In this document: positions 12,881-24,604 of the stretch, in pieces
How the letters are laid out: the number at the start of each line of letters is the position of its first letter
Numbering within the stretch: position 1 is the first letter of the stretch
NCBI GenBank assembly: GCA_021234155.1
Contig: JAJEKV010000548.1
Span: forward strand, 1-64,000
Length of the DNA stretch: 64,000 nt
From: Isoetes taiwanensis
Taxonomy: Eukaryota; Streptophyta; Lycopodiopsida; Isoetales; Isoetaceae
Reading direction: 5' to 3'
Program-made: the position numbers and the translations under genes
The notes under the pieces: model-generated
What the model was told of the DNA's origin: nothing
What the model saw: only the letters and a program-made list of their open reading frames with translations
The model's database searches: none

Positions 12881-13514
12881 ATTGATATGGTTTAAGGTTA
12901 ATAACTAATAATGGTGTTTCGGGGAGTGGCCTTGCATGGAACAATATTTATTGATATGATCAAGTAAGAAAGTCATCCAGTAGGTCCAAGCCTTGCTATT
13001 ATCAAAGAGAGAGCTAAAAATAAACCTTGACCTTTATTTAGAAGCAAAAAGGCAAAAAAAGGTATTATTACCTATAAATAAAAGGACAACTTTGAGACGT
13101 GATATCTCTGCGACCACAACTCAGAAATCAGCGATCCTTACCTTGTTGGAAAGCCCTTGAAGTCTAGTTTCTAGATTGGGCTTGGTTATCCATAGATTTT
13201 TACGGTTTGAAAGTTATGCCCAGAAAGGTGCATAGGGTCTGAGTTGATCGCACTGCCTAGATCCGCTTCTTCCTATGTTGATGATGAGCCTAGCCTTACC
13301 TTCTAGTATCTCCTCTTGTTCCTTGCTTGATCATATCATTAGAAGGAGTTCATGTAACACCAGTGGTTGGTGGCTAGAGAGATCTTAGTCTTGCGGAGTA
13401 GCTTGACTTGGTGATATCTCTTCTAGTTGGTCCGGTTGGGTGGTAAATCGAGGACCCTGTGGTGCTTTACTTTCTAATAAGTTGATGAGTTTTGCAGGAA
13501 GAATAGAGCATTCG
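12881..13514 (+). repeat. 3' LTR
   Basis: Right long terminal repeat, starting ATTGATATGGTTTAAGG directly after a purine tract and ending AATAGAGCATTCG. It differs from the 5' copy by scattered substitutions and a few small indels, most near the 3' end, so insertion is not recent. The TATA-like box recurs at about 13072-13083. Confidence 0.75.
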
Positions 13515-15170
13515 TATCAAACACCTCCGGTTATGAGGGCTTCCAGAAGACCGCCTTTGGATTTTTCTTTTGTATGCCAATTGACAATGTCTCAAGTAGC
13601 TAATCGTTGATGTATTTTAAGCGTAATGTCCAATGAGGTTAAGGAACAAATCATTGGCATGGTACGAGCCATAATGTAAAAATGGGGAGAAGGGAATAGA
13701 CAGGATAAAAATTTTTTTTTAACCTGCGGCAAGGACTGGTTGATTCCGATGGTGGGAGAAGATCGAACGACTAGATCACAATCCATATCCCCAATTCAAA
13801 TGCAAACTCAACTGGCGCAGCCGATTCTTGAGGAGATCAATGTCGAACAGGGAAACCAATTGAACAAAATCAAACGGAGAGGCACCACGAAGTTTAGAGG
13901 TACTCATATTCTTAAACATGCTTTGTTCCAGATAGGCTTAAACAACTCAAACCGAAAGGGAAAAAAAAATATGACCCAAAGATGGAATAGCTTTGGGAAG
14001 ATTCCGTGGTTTACATGATTTCTTTCTATCTAATCTAACAATTGCCGATGATGTTCTACACGATGCACAGAGGAGACTTAACAATGTTGGATGCATGGAT
14101 CGAAAGCTATGGGAGAAGCAAAGAAACAAGGAGGATGAGGAATCCCAATTATCTAAAGCGTAACTAAAAAGTATTCTCATTCAACTTAAACAGGAAGTTG
14201 TGCATGCAAAAGCAATCAACAAAGTGCCGAAAAGGGTCGAGGTATGAGATTCAATAGCCTCAAACCATACTTTTACAATCTCTATCATAAATGGCAAATG
14301 GTTTAGAAACACATGTCTTGCTTCGTAGACTTCAATTAACTTCCAAACAGCTGTTCCGACACTCTTCTCTCACAATTTTCGAACATGACCATTGTCGATC
14401 CTCACATTGCGTGACCTTCCGGATGAATCTTGAGTCTTTCATCTGCTGAAATGATCTCACGCTACGGTGTTTTTACAAACTATACTAAGTATAACAAATC
14501 TTTGAACTATATAAACAATATATTAATGTTTATGTTTTAATCTGGTTCTTCCTTGAATAAGCCTATACTTTGATGGCAACCGTGAATCAATTCAAAGTAG
14601 TTACCAGCTATAACTTCATTACCACAATAAAATTCATTTCCATAGTCATCCGTGGTGTCTTCTTCGAGGGCATGATTCACTGCGCAATCGGATGAGATAA
14701 TAAGGGACTCTTTTCATAATTGTCTGGGATGAATGATGCAAAATAAAAGAACCCACACCTTTGTCTCATCCACATTTTCCACGCCATTTGCCCACAAGTC
14801 CTCACTTCATACCCATCTTCTTCATTGTCATTGTCCGCTTGTAGGCTCTAATTTTCTCAACTCCCACCTCGCCACAATGACGATTCTCCACAAGCAGCCA
14901 ATCAAAATTGATGCATGCCTTACAAAAACATGAAAGAGATCTACACATTAACTTTGTTGGATCATTTGGATCTATGGATGATAATGCTAATGAAGAGACG
15001 CCCCTTTCATTGGGAGCACATCAAATCTTTGGGAACCGGTCAATGTCGACACCTTCCAAAATACCACATGCGGTTTCGGTGATTTTTATCACTTCGTGAT
15101 CCCCTTTTCTTTTGTTCCGCACTGAAGCCATAGTTCGTTGTTGTGCACGCGTTTAGTACTAAGACGGGTA
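13515..15170. other. Gene-less stretch with one unrecognised ORF
   Basis: A 92-codon plus-strand frame at 13740-14018 is basic in its second half and looks mildly coding (for example QRWNSFGKIPWF), but no domain is recognisable. Sequence beyond it in other frames is broken by stops. Nothing else is supported in this interval. Confidence 0.25.
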
Positions 15171-15174
15171 TTAT

Positions 15175-15302
15175 ATGTACTTAACGTATTAATAAAGTAT
15201 GCATACCTCTCATTTAAAAAGTACTTCAAATACATTTTTTGGAATTATAAAATACTTATTAAATACGTAAAATACGTACTTTATGTACAATACGTTAAGT
15301 AC
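15175..15302. repeat. Fold-back (MITE-like) sequence
   Basis: The left arm GTACTTAACGTATTAATAAAG at about 15177 is answered by GTACAATACGTTAAGTAC at about 15285-15302 on the same strand. The outer 14 bases (GTACTTAACGTATT) are perfectly complementary. The roughly 90-base AT-rich centre has further GTACTTT/AAAGTAC pairing. It resembles a small inverted-repeat element or a fold-back remnant. No coding. Confidence 0.5.
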
Positions 15303-15396
15303 TTCCTGTAATTTTTTAGAACTATTATTTCTTGTATTGCAGTTGAAATAGTTGCAGTAACAACTAGTATGAAGAACTTCAAGTTTTAAATAATGA

Positions 15397-15484
15397 ACCA
15401 GAATATATTACTCTAGAAAATTAAGTATTTCTCAAAGTTTTCAACTCAAAATATATTCATTTAAGAGTGATATATTCTAGTTTG
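15397..15484. repeat. Second small fold-back
   Basis: CCAGAATATATTACTCTAG on the left pairs with AGAGTGATATATTCTAG on the right, with one mismatch in the 15-base core, enclosing about 50 AT-rich bases. It lies about 100 bases beyond the preceding fold-back but is unrelated in sequence. Confidence 0.45.
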
Positions 15485-18240
15485 CAATCTACACCCACAG
15501 ACAAATAAATTTAAGTAAGTTTTGTTCATTTGTTGCATCCGGGCTATTAACAATCGCTGACCTTTTATTTTTTCTTGGCATGAATGCAAGCTATCAAGTA
15601 TTAAGGAGAAGGTATGCCTCCTGCCATGAGAAAACAAAGAGAAAGGTTAGTCTGCATCATCTCCATTCTGATTCGGCGGCTAGGGTAAGAAGAAAGCGGG
15701 GGAAAATGCTTGGATTTCTATTTGCAAGAAGATTGTTTTTCTTTAAACTACAATTCCATAATTTTCTTAATGTCTAAAGTCTCCTAATGTGGTTTTTACT
15801 CCTATTCTATAATATATAATAATGTATTTTTCCTAATGTATAATTTTACCAATTCTATTAGTCTAACGTCATTTGACTTTTTTTTTTTTTTTAAGAAATG
15901 CATTACACGTCACCGTATGTATTAATACTTTAAGTACGATATTAATAAAACAAGAGCTCAATTTGACTCGTCAACTTATAGGTATAGTGCGTATAATAAT
16001 GTGAGGAAGGTGCGGGATTTTATGCGTGGTTTCCCTTATGGGGCTTAATATTCGCTAAAGTTGCTATATTTAAGGAATTTTAAAATTTCATAATGTGAAT
16101 GTGAGGTAGGTTCGTGAATTAATGTGATTTTTATTTTCGCCCCTCTTGACGATTGGAGCTCCCTCAGAGCTTAAAGTCGCCTAAGAAACTATGGGATTTC
16201 TAGTATTCGCCTAGGTTTCTCCTATGATCTTTTATTCTAGATTAAATTAAGCCTATTGTAGTTAATAGCCGCTTTGCAAAAAATGGGAAGCCAATCGATA
16301 GAGCTCAATATTTTTCCTCTATGGCCTTTGTTTTTGTCTTGCAAACCGCCGGGCATGGTGCTTATCTGAGATCTTTTAGAGTTCTAAATTAGTGCGGTAT
16401 TTGCATGTATATCAAGCTTTTTCTTTTTGTGCCTATTTCCGGAACGTGCATTTTAAACATTTTTTCATAGCTTTCAAGGCCATGACAGGTTTTGCATTCC
16501 AGGTACAACTTTTCAGAGCATTTTCCTCAAATGGTATTATCTCAAAATCTACATTACTATGATGTAGAAACTGTTTATATTAGATTTATAGGGTTTGTGA
16601 AATCAAATAGCGTGATGAGCTTTGGCTTCTGCAGATTTCTGTGATGTTTTTATACTGGTGTCTTGTGAAGATAGGTCTCTTACCTGAAATCAAAAGAAGT
16701 GCATAGCTTAAGGCTTTCAGAATTTTCTAAAGAAACTATTGTGGTCGCAATGTAAAGAAACTTACACAACTGGATCATCCGGGTGGAGAGCACTGAGATG
16801 ATCTCAGCTCATTTAAGCAATTGTAAGTAGAAACATTTTACAAGCTTTTATGGTGAAAGCAATATTGAAGTCTTTCTCTATTTTGCACATTCTTAGCATA
16901 TTTCTTATTTTGCACAATGCATAATTTGTTTTGGTGTTATGTATAACGTATTTTCTTATTTTGCACAACAACTTGATTTCCTATTGCAAGTTACATTATC
17001 TGAGAATATTTCCATTTTGTATTTGAAACTTCTTCCTTTTCTTTCATTCACATTTTACATTTACTTGAGAAGCTATCGTACCCTTATGTAATGCATTTAA
17101 AAAGAGTGTTGGCATCTTTCTCTCTTTTTAACTTAGTGTAGAACTATTTTTTAAGTAATGCATGTATTTACAATGATGGCTATGCTTTGCGGTATATCAC
17201 GATGAACATAGTTCTTTATCCGTGCCATGGTTGAGAGATGCCTCCTTAGTTGTTTTTGCGTAAAGGCCCATGTGTTTTGCTTCAAAACTTGAAGGCTGCG
17301 GGTTTTGTTCTATCTACCGGAGCATGTTACATCTACAACAAAAATCTTGGGAATGATGATAGCGTTATGTACTGCATTTACATAATATGACTAGACAACA
17401 AAGTCCATGTGATGAGATAATAAAGAATATGCTTCCTTGCAATTCAATGAGCTACTAACTCTTACCATCATTTCTACATTTCATCATGATCATAGCAGTG
17501 ATAGGTATCTAATGAGGTGTAGCCAGAAATTTGCCTCCTTCCATGTTGAACATCACATGAGATCTACAAGCATTAGCATTATGTTGAACTAATTCTCCTG
17601 TGATTTCTATGATGAATTCAAGCAGATTTCAGCCACCCAAGTCAATCATCCGAAGCCTTTTAGCCAACCATTGGCACCCAAAAGGTGGTAGAGATTATTG
17701 CTATCAGTATTGAGTTCGTCAGAATACAAAAAACTGATAGTTGCACCATTCTCTTGGCTGGCATGATTTCAATCAGCATGAACTGTCTGATGGGTCTTAA
17801 TATATCATATGGCTTGTGCATCTTCAATGGTCACAAGAAGATTGTTATGTTTGACTGGAATTGTCTTATTTAACAATAGTATTGTGATATATGAGCATTA
17901 TCTTACATGTGAAGATCGGATTGTTGCTTATAAAAATAGTATTGTGCATATCTTGACCGAAGCCTTACATTGCTCACCAAATTTTGATCTAGACTTTGGC
18001 CTTTTGCATAAAACTTTTGTAATTTCGGAATAAGTTATATTCGTTGGCTTATTAAGTTCATTTTTATAATAAAATAACAATTAAAACAAGGTAGAGCTAT
18101 GGCACATCATCAAAATGTGTTTGAAATAAAAAATAGTTGTGAAACGTATGGTTGTATAAGCACTAAAATATTAATCTATATAGTTCAACCTTCATCAAAA
18201 TTTTGCCTTGGGTACTATGCCCTAACTTCCACGAAAGAAA
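15485..18240. other. Gene-less stretch
   Basis: AT-rich DNA with a T run near 15880-15893. Pyrimidine-rich tracts and candidate splice-like words occur (for example TTGCACATTC and TTTCTATTTTGCAC around 16870-16980), so an untranslated or intronic part of a gene is possible, but no reading frame supports one. Confidence 0.3.
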
Positions 18241-18249
18241 ATATTCGCC

Positions 18250-18870
18250 ACCTTAGCTAACTTCTAAATCGTGAAATTCGCCCAATGTTCTATATTTACA
18301 CATACAAAAATTTTCCATAAGGGAAACCCTGGACGTATGTAAACGTAAAATACGGGTACGTAAACAACACTGCCATAGTTTGGCTATGGCTCCTTCTCCG
18401 TCATGTGTGCCCTTCCCATGTCCTGAGCCAAAGAAATTCCAGTGCATTCTGATCTTATGCTGTTGATGATAGCTCTTCTCGACTTGAATTGGGCTGCACA
18501 CCCGTCAGACCAAACTAAGTGGTATTTCATATGGCCAGTACCATTTTCTTTCAGCCAATTGAGGTGCATCTTGAATGCTTTTTGTACAAAGTGAGTATCA
18601 TGTATTTTGTCATCTGAAATAAAGAAGTGCACACATTTCCTCATTTTACCCTTTACCTTGAACATAGTGATGTGGACCAATATCTTTGATTTGTTCATTG
18701 TACCAATGTTATGCTTGAATCTCGTTGAATGGCTTCAAAGTATAATTCTCAGAAATCAACGACCGGGATAATATGGTATCATCACAAAGACTCTTCATGG
18801 ATTCCTTGAATTGTTTGCTCTGCCAATGTGCCACAAAGTTATGATATACAAACTTGACATATGATCAAAC
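18250..18870 (-). pseudogene. Relic of a DDE-like transposase (copy 2)
   Basis: This is the better-preserved copy of the protein relic at 5.7-6.7 kb. Reading leftward from about 18860, frames give VYHNFVAHWQSKQFKESMKS, then a block ending SENYTLKPFNEIQA, then ILVHITMFKVKGK and FFISDDKIHDTHFVQKAF. These are followed by WSDGCAAQFKSRRA near 18500 and HWNFFGSGHGKGTHDGEG near 18440-18390. At least two frameshifts and one stop separate the blocks. From the conserved acidic positions (the ENY block, SDG and HDG) I infer a DDE-type nuclease core. No terminal repeats or target duplication were identified. Confidence 0.6.
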
Positions 18871-20460
18871 ATATTATCCAACATACATCGAGGTGCATTT
18901 CTTGTCAATTAGCTTTAGTCTTCGCGGAAGTTCCTTTCTTCGAGGGGCTCATTAACGTAACCATAGACTTGCCAATCAAGCGTTTGATCAATCTCGCTCA
19001 TTGTATTCTCTTTAACACAACTCAATTAATTATTTCCCACAATTTCCACAACTGATTTGATACATTGTAGCTTATGCCACTGATTTACTGGCTTGCTCTG
19101 TCACATACCATAGCCCTCCAAAATGTGCTAACATTATCAAATGTCTTGTTCTTTGATATATCCCAAAGACGAAGCTTCGAATAAAGCACACACCACAATT
19201 GCACGAACAATTTTCATGGAGTCTTGACCTCATTAAATAAAATGCTCGCTTATGCGGTCTCATTGCTCATGTTTCCACATAACAACATGTGTTTCTTTCC
19301 TTTAGCTTTCTAATGCAAGAAGGTTTTAAGTATTCAAATTGCCTAAGCCCAATCCGAACCTCTCCGGATAATCGATCCACAAAAATGCGGAATAATTGAC
19401 TGTAAAATTACGGTTAAATAAAATTAGTCACCTCATTACATTACATTACATTACATTACATTACATTACATACAAATCTTTTTACATATTCAAGACCCTA
19501 AACTCCCACGCATACATGTATATTCCGACATGAATTTTATTTTATTTACTATGAAGTCACATAATTTCTTGACAATTAATACATCTCCACACTAATTTCT
19601 TCTTAGTTCGCCCTACATCTACAATACATACATCCGAATATATATGTAAACAACTATACATGTGCGTGTTGCCATGAAATAATTTGACATTTCCATGTAG
19701 AGCAAACTAGTCTGCATCGCATCTACATTACATTCAAAAGTAAAAAAATCTGTTACAAACTTTACATCGGTTGTTACAAAATAAAAACATCTTTCTTCTA
19801 ATTGGCTTTGTCAATGATATCCACCCCTACAAACCCTCTGTTTCGATTTTCTTTGCCTGGTTGTAACAGTGCTTTCCAAACTTCATCAATGTGGAGGGTT
19901 GAAATCAATCCTTTTGCTGATCTCAAGTGCTTGCATGAGAGTCCAATCCTTCTTCCATGGTTTCTTTTTCAACTGGTGTCAGAAGACATCGATCCATTCT
20001 GCAGTAAAAGGGGATACAACATCCCGCACAAAAATCGATTATTAACAGATTTGTATTTCGCTTGAAGGAAAGGGATTTCAATTTCTTCAAGATACATTTG
20101 ATTCTTGACATGCATTCGATTTAGGAGCAGCTATAATCGATTTGGGGCAAGTTTTCCTTGAGGTAAAATCCGGAGCCATGTTTGATCGAATGAGGAAAGT
20201 TCAAAATGTGCGCCAAGATTTCGGGAGAATTTGGTATAATTATGGAGAATATTGGACGTCAACCACCTTTATTAATGACCATGTAAAATTCAAAATGTAC
20301 ATTACAAATACTTTAACCCAGTTCAATTTTCTACATTAATATACAAAAAAATTCAATCACCCTTTTATGCTTCTACCCAAAGATAATTATAACCTACCTT
20401 TTAGCTGATTTTTAGAATTTAAGTGTACTTCGAAAACATTGTTGTCTTCTTTCCCTATCT
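18871..20460. other. Gene-less stretch with a microsatellite
   Basis: No supported gene. A pentanucleotide microsatellite lies at 19434-19471. Open frames such as the 87-codon one at 19802-20065 have no recognisable features and overlap frames on the other strand. Confidence 0.35.
19434..19471. repeat. (CATTA)n microsatellite
   Basis: About seven perfect CATTA units in a row. Confidence 0.9.
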
Positions 20461-20465
20461 CGTTG

Positions 20466-21515
20466 CTACCTTGGATAAAGCATTGAAGCTTGTGGTAGCA
20501 AAGGTGAATTGAACGTCATGTAATCATTCACATCTAATGCTTGCAGACACCTCTCCAAAATGACTAAAATAGAAGCCATAGAGGGACGCTCATTCGGTTG
20601 TGGTGTGACACATTTTAGACCCAATTCTAACACTTCAACTAATGGAGATATGTCAGCTGCCAATGCACGTGTTGGATCCAAAAAACTGGCAATGTCTTCT
20701 AACTTCACGACTCTAGTAATCCATGCAAGAAGACTAGGTTCATCACCTCCAAAAAATGCTCTTCTTTCGGTAAGCAATTCTAGGAGTACCATTCCAAAAC
20801 TATAAATGTCGCTCTTGGTTGTAAGTTGAAGTGTAATAACATACTCCAGATCAACATATCTCAGTGTTCCTACTACACAAGAATTGCTTTGGTATGTATC
20901 TCCTGCTTCAGGCCCAGCAAGAAATATACCAAAGTCAGCCACATGAGCATTCCAACCTTCATCTAACGATATATTGGCTTTCACATCTCTATGTATAATT
21001 GTCGGACACGCGTAAGTATGCAAATATTCTAGACCTCTTGATATTTGGGCTGCTATTCGTAGCCTTGCCCTCTAGTATAGTTGAACACTCTTCTTTGCAA
21101 AAAGACAATCAAACAAGGAGCCATTCTCTATAAACTCAAAGAAGAATCTTTTATTGCTTACAGTAGCAAACAAGATTGACTAGAGAAGCGTGATTAAGGG
21201 CATTTAGTAAATTTAATTATTGATCAAATGTAACTGACTCTGTAAATCTTTGGACACTTTAATAGCAACAAGTCACCCATCTTTCCCTTATATACAAGGT
21301 AGGATGTTGTAATGCCAATCAACGTGCCACACATTTAATGCATTCTAGGCATATCTTTTCAGTTGAGGTAGGGCATTTACTAGGAATGTAATATTCGTCA
21401 TCATTGCATTGTGTTTGGCAAAGTCCTTGGCTTGCGATGAAGTACCAAGATAAACTACCCATCATGTAAGTTGAGATTCATTGTCTCTTCTCACACCACA
21501 AGTATATCAATCTGC
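20466..21515 (-). pseudogene. Truncated CCR-type receptor kinase paralogue
   Basis: On the minus strand, downstream of the intact kinase gene, this reads as a shortened version of it. The 5' part (21515-21340) matches the end of the extracellular domain and its Cys-rich segment. The sequence then jumps directly into the kinase N-lobe, skipping the transmembrane segment. The remainder is frameshifted down to about 21023, after which a 185-codon frame covers the catalytic loop (HRDVKAN), ADFG, the activation segment and the C-lobe to the stop. The Ser of the HRDVKSAN motif is lost and the PGY..PEY block has decayed to RYVDLEY. Loss of the glycine loop and membrane anchor means this cannot be a working receptor. 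Confidence 0.8.
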
Positions 21516-24500
21516 TAAAAAATGTGGTCGCGCTTTGCATCGAAAAAAAAAACTTGAAGATATCTTTTTTGGCGTGTTATTGTGCGTTATTTAATAGTGT
21601 ATATGTTATTCATGAACTTGCCCACATTTTTTATTTTTTTTTTTTTTTAAACCAAAAAATAAAATCTCCCATAACACACAATTGTAAGTATACAATATAG
21701 AATATATATAGTTAGCATATGCATGATCAATTAAGTGAAGGAGAATAATGATATTTAAGTAGTGGTAGTACCAATCACCATGGATCTTTAGCATCTCATT
21801 GCTAGAAAGAGAGAGGATGTTTCTTTGAGGGGCACGTGTCTTCTTTCCCTTTTTCATTTCTACCTTGGATCAAGCATTAAAGATTGTGGTACCGAAGTTG
21901 AATCGAATGTCATGTTATCATTCACATCTAAGGCTTGCAGACACCTTTCCAAAGTGATTGAAATAAACACCATAGAGGGACGCTCCTTGGGTTGTGGTGT
22001 GACACATTGTAGAGCCAATTCTAACACTTCAACTAATGGAGATATGTCAGCTGGCAATGCAAGTGCTGGATCCAAAATACTGGCAATGTCCCCTAACTCC
22101 ATGATTCTAGTAATCCATGCAAGAAGACTAGGTTCATCACCTCCAGAAAATGCTCTTTTTCCTGTAAGCAACTCTAGGATTACCATTCCAAAACTATAAA
22201 TGTCGCTCTTGGTTGTGAGCCGAAGTGTAGTAGCATACTCTGGATCTACATAGCCCGGTGTTCCTACTGCACGAGTGTTGCTTAGGTGTGTGTCTCCTGC
22301 TTCGGGCCCAACAAGAGATATGCCAAAGTCAGCCACATGGGCATTCCAATCTTTATCCAACAATACATTAGCTGACTTCACATCTCTGTGTATAATTGTC
22401 GGACAAGCGTAAGTGTGCAAATATTCTAGGCCTCTTGATATTTGGGTTGCTATTCTTATCCTTGTACTCCAGTGTAGTTGAACACTCTTTTTTGCAAAGA
22501 GACAATCAAACAAGGAGCCATTTTCCATAAACTCAAAAACAAGGATCTTTTGTTGCTTACAGTAGCCAACAAGATTGACCAGACAAGCGTGATTAAGGGC
22601 TTTTAGTAAATCTAATTCTTGATCAAATGTAACTGACCTCTTTAGATCTTTGGACTTTTTAACAGCAACAAGCCGCCCATCTTTTAGCTTTCCCTTATAT
22701 ACAAGGCAGGATGCTCCAATGCCAATCAACATGCTATCTTCATAATTAGATGTTGCTTCCTGGATAGTTGAACTGCTAAACTCTTGAATCTTATCTCGAT
22801 TTTCTGGAGGTGTCTTTCTTCTAAAAATCATGCACCATGCACTAGAAACAATAAAGGCTAAGACAAGTATACCTCCCAAGGCAGCCAGTATTATAATGTA
22901 AATGTGCAATTTACGGCGTGGAGATGGTGAAAGTGAAGATAATGGAGAAAGCAAAGGTGATGGAATAGGAGATGGAGACGATATACATGCCGTATCACTG
23001 GTGGCACTACAAGGAGAGGATTGCAATGTACCAACCACACACTGGGAGCATTGTAGGCATATCTTGTCAGTTGAGGTAGGGCACTTACCAGGAATGTAAT
23101 ATTCATCATCATTGCACTTTGTTTGACAAAGTCCTTGGCTTGCAATGAAGTTACTAATAGAACCAAGATAAACTCCCCAGCATGTAATTTGAGATTCATT
23201 GTCTCTTCTCACACCACAAGTATACAAATCTCCTGCAGAGATGAATGAAAAGGGAACCCCTTTGGGAGCCTGGAGCTGACCTTGGGCATCACTTCCCCAA
23301 CATACTGCTTCATGGTTATCATACCTAAGCCCACACGTATGGTTCCTTCCAGCTGCGAGAGACGAGAAAATATAATCGGTAGGAACATCACACTGATGGT
23401 CATCATTTAGACCAAAACAAAGCGTCTTATTTGTGTCCAACTCTATTCCACAGACATGGTAGGAACCTGCAAAGATGGCAGAATACCGAGCCCCTGGATC
23501 CGCCGACCAGTTTCTCGAAGCTCCTTTCCAGTTATGACCCCAAAGTACTAGCTTATTGTTATTTCTCTCCACGCCATAGCTGACAACATGGCCAGAAGAG
23601 ACATATGCGAACGAGTATCCAGAGGGCGGTATTGTTTCGCTGTTATAGTCGTCGCCCCAGCAATCAACCGAGCCCAACGCATCGTTTCTAATAGCACAGA
23701 CATGCCAAACTCCAGAGCTTATGCTAGAGTAGTTGCGGCTTATGTATGTGGAAGGAATTGTCATGGGCTTTGGAAGGCCTGTGCTTTGGTCTTTGGTAAA
23801 ACCCCAACAGACTGGATTCCGGAAGGTGTAAGTTAGGCCACAGGTGAAATATCCCCCTCCGGATATTGCCCACAATGCAGTACGTTGTGGCGCATTTGTG
23901 TAATTGAAGCAGTTGCTCACACAAGCAGGTTGAAGGGTGTCCGGCTCCAGCGCACACACTCCGTAACACCCATCACCTGGATCTACGCTTCCCCATAGTG
24001 CAGCAACTGTATTCATGGATCCAAGTGCATCTGTATGCTTGATTATAGCCCACACGGATAGCAATATTATTGCCCAGCTAGAAGCTATGGCGTTGCTGGC
24101 TAAGGCCATCATCCCAGATTAGAACATATCGCCTTTCTCTCAATTTATGGGGTAAGCCTATCTATCCCCGAGTTATGCAAGAGATTATGGTCTGAAACAT
24201 AATACAAGATATTGGAGATAATGGCGTTCTTTGCTCTAACTTAAGAACAAACTTAGGGACCCAACTATGTCCCACTCTCAAGTGCATGGACAGAACTATG
24301 TCCGAGACCAGTAGAAGGATAGAACAATGCCTGTGGCTGACTTAGGGATGCACCGGAGCTGTAAGGACATATGTCCCACGCTTTTATGTCAAAAAAATAA
24401 GTATTCCAGGCCCCACGCTATTGTAAGGAATCTAAGGATCCAACCATTGAACGTCGCGACACCACTATGGCCCACTCATGACATAACCACGTGGGCGTGG

Positions 24501-24545
24501 GGACTTAACTATGTCTCACATTATTTATGAACATGACCTAACTAT
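20566..24545. repeat. Left arm of a large inverted duplication
   Basis: The reverse complement of this segment matches 41990-47310 in order: the upstream flank with its repeated ACATAGTT and CCCACG words (24250-24545 against 42000-42185), the receptor-kinase gene, the 350-base AT-rich downstream spacer, and the truncated paralogue. Similarity stops near 20566 on this side. This arm holds the intact kinase; the other arm is broken. Confidence 0.85.
21860..24112 (-). CDS. CRINKLY4-related (CCR-type) receptor-like kinase
   Basis: A single uninterrupted 750-codon frame encodes a plasma-membrane receptor kinase. A signal peptide spans about residues 1-30. RCC1-like crinkly repeats follow at about 35-330, each with paired Cys and CWG or CGL words. 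A TNFR-like Cys-rich stretch lies at 329-377, a Ser/Pro linker at 378-399 and a membrane helix at about 403-429. The kinase domain occupies about 460-730, with glycine loop GIGASCLVYKG, Lys485, Glu499, HRD Asp577, DFG Asp595 and GTPGYVDPEY. All catalytic residues are present, so an active RD kinase is expected. CRINKLY4-family kinases act in epidermal and surface-cell signalling; the ligand here is unknown. The lack of introns is usual for this family. Met2 is an equally good start. A truncated paralogue follows it, and an inverted, broken duplicate of both lies 18 kb away. No TATA box is obvious upstream. Confidence 0.95.
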   Translation of the reverse strand: MMALASNAIASSWAIILLSVWAIIKHTDALGSMNTVAALWGSVDPGDGCYGVCALEPDTLQPACVSNCFNYTNAPQRTALWAISGGGYFTCGLTYTFRNPVCWGFTKDQSTGLPKPMTIPSTYISRNYSSISSGVWHVCAIRNDALGSVDCWGDDYNSETIPPSGYSFAYVSSGHVVSYGVERNNNKLVLWGHNWKGASRNWSADPGARYSAIFAGSYHVCGIELDTNKTLCFGLNDDHQCDVPTDYIFSSLAAGRNHTCGLRYDNHEAVCWGSDAQGQLQAPKGVPFSFISAGDLYTCGVRRDNESQITCWGVYLGSISNFIASQGLCQTKCNDDEYYIPGKCPTSTDKICLQCSQCVVGTLQSSPCSATSDTACISSPSPIPSPLLSPLSSLSPSPRRKLHIYIIILAALGGILVLAFIVSSAWCMIFRRKTPPENRDKIQEFSSSTIQEATSNYEDSMLIGIGASCLVYKGKLKDGRLVAVKKSKDLKRSVTFDQELDLLKALNHACLVNLVGYCKQQKILVFEFMENGSLFDCLFAKKSVQLHWSTRIRIATQISRGLEYLHTYACPTIIHRDVKSANVLLDKDWNAHVADFGISLVGPEAGDTHLSNTRAVGTPGYVDPEYATTLRLTTKSDIYSFGMVILELLTGKRAFSGGDEPSLLAWITRIMELGDIASILDPALALPADISPLVEVLELALQCVTPQPKERPSMVFISITLERCLQALDVNDNMTFDSTSVPQSLMLDPR

Positions 24546-24604
24546 TTATGAACGGTATTAGATACGCTCAAATTATCTGCGCCCGAATTTGGTTAGACTC
24601 CCCA

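Larger units (their letters stand above)
11171..13514 (+). mobile_element. Short non-autonomous LTR retroelement
   Basis: Two direct repeats of about 635 bases (11171-11805 and 12881-13514) are near-identical apart from small indels. Just inside the first is TTGGTATCGTGAGC at 11813, a degenerate version of the methionine-initiator primer site TGGTATCAGAGC. Just before the second is a purine tract, AGAAGGGAGGA, at 12870-12880. That arrangement fits 5' LTR, primer site, polypurine tract and 3' LTR. The internal 1.07 kb has no gag or pol, so mobility would need proteins supplied elsewhere (TRIM or LARD type). The interior instead repeats the word GTTGGTG. No clear target-site duplication is visible. 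Confidence 0.75.

Noticed and set aside
11171-13514. Internal minus ORF at 12308-12550 as a retroelement protein
   Set aside because: It is an 80-codon frame with no gag, protease or integrase signature. The element interior is best considered non-coding.
21825-22199. A 124-codon frame on the plus strand within the kinase gene
   Set aside because: It is the antisense shadow of the kinase C-lobe, and the same shadow occurs in the duplicated copies.
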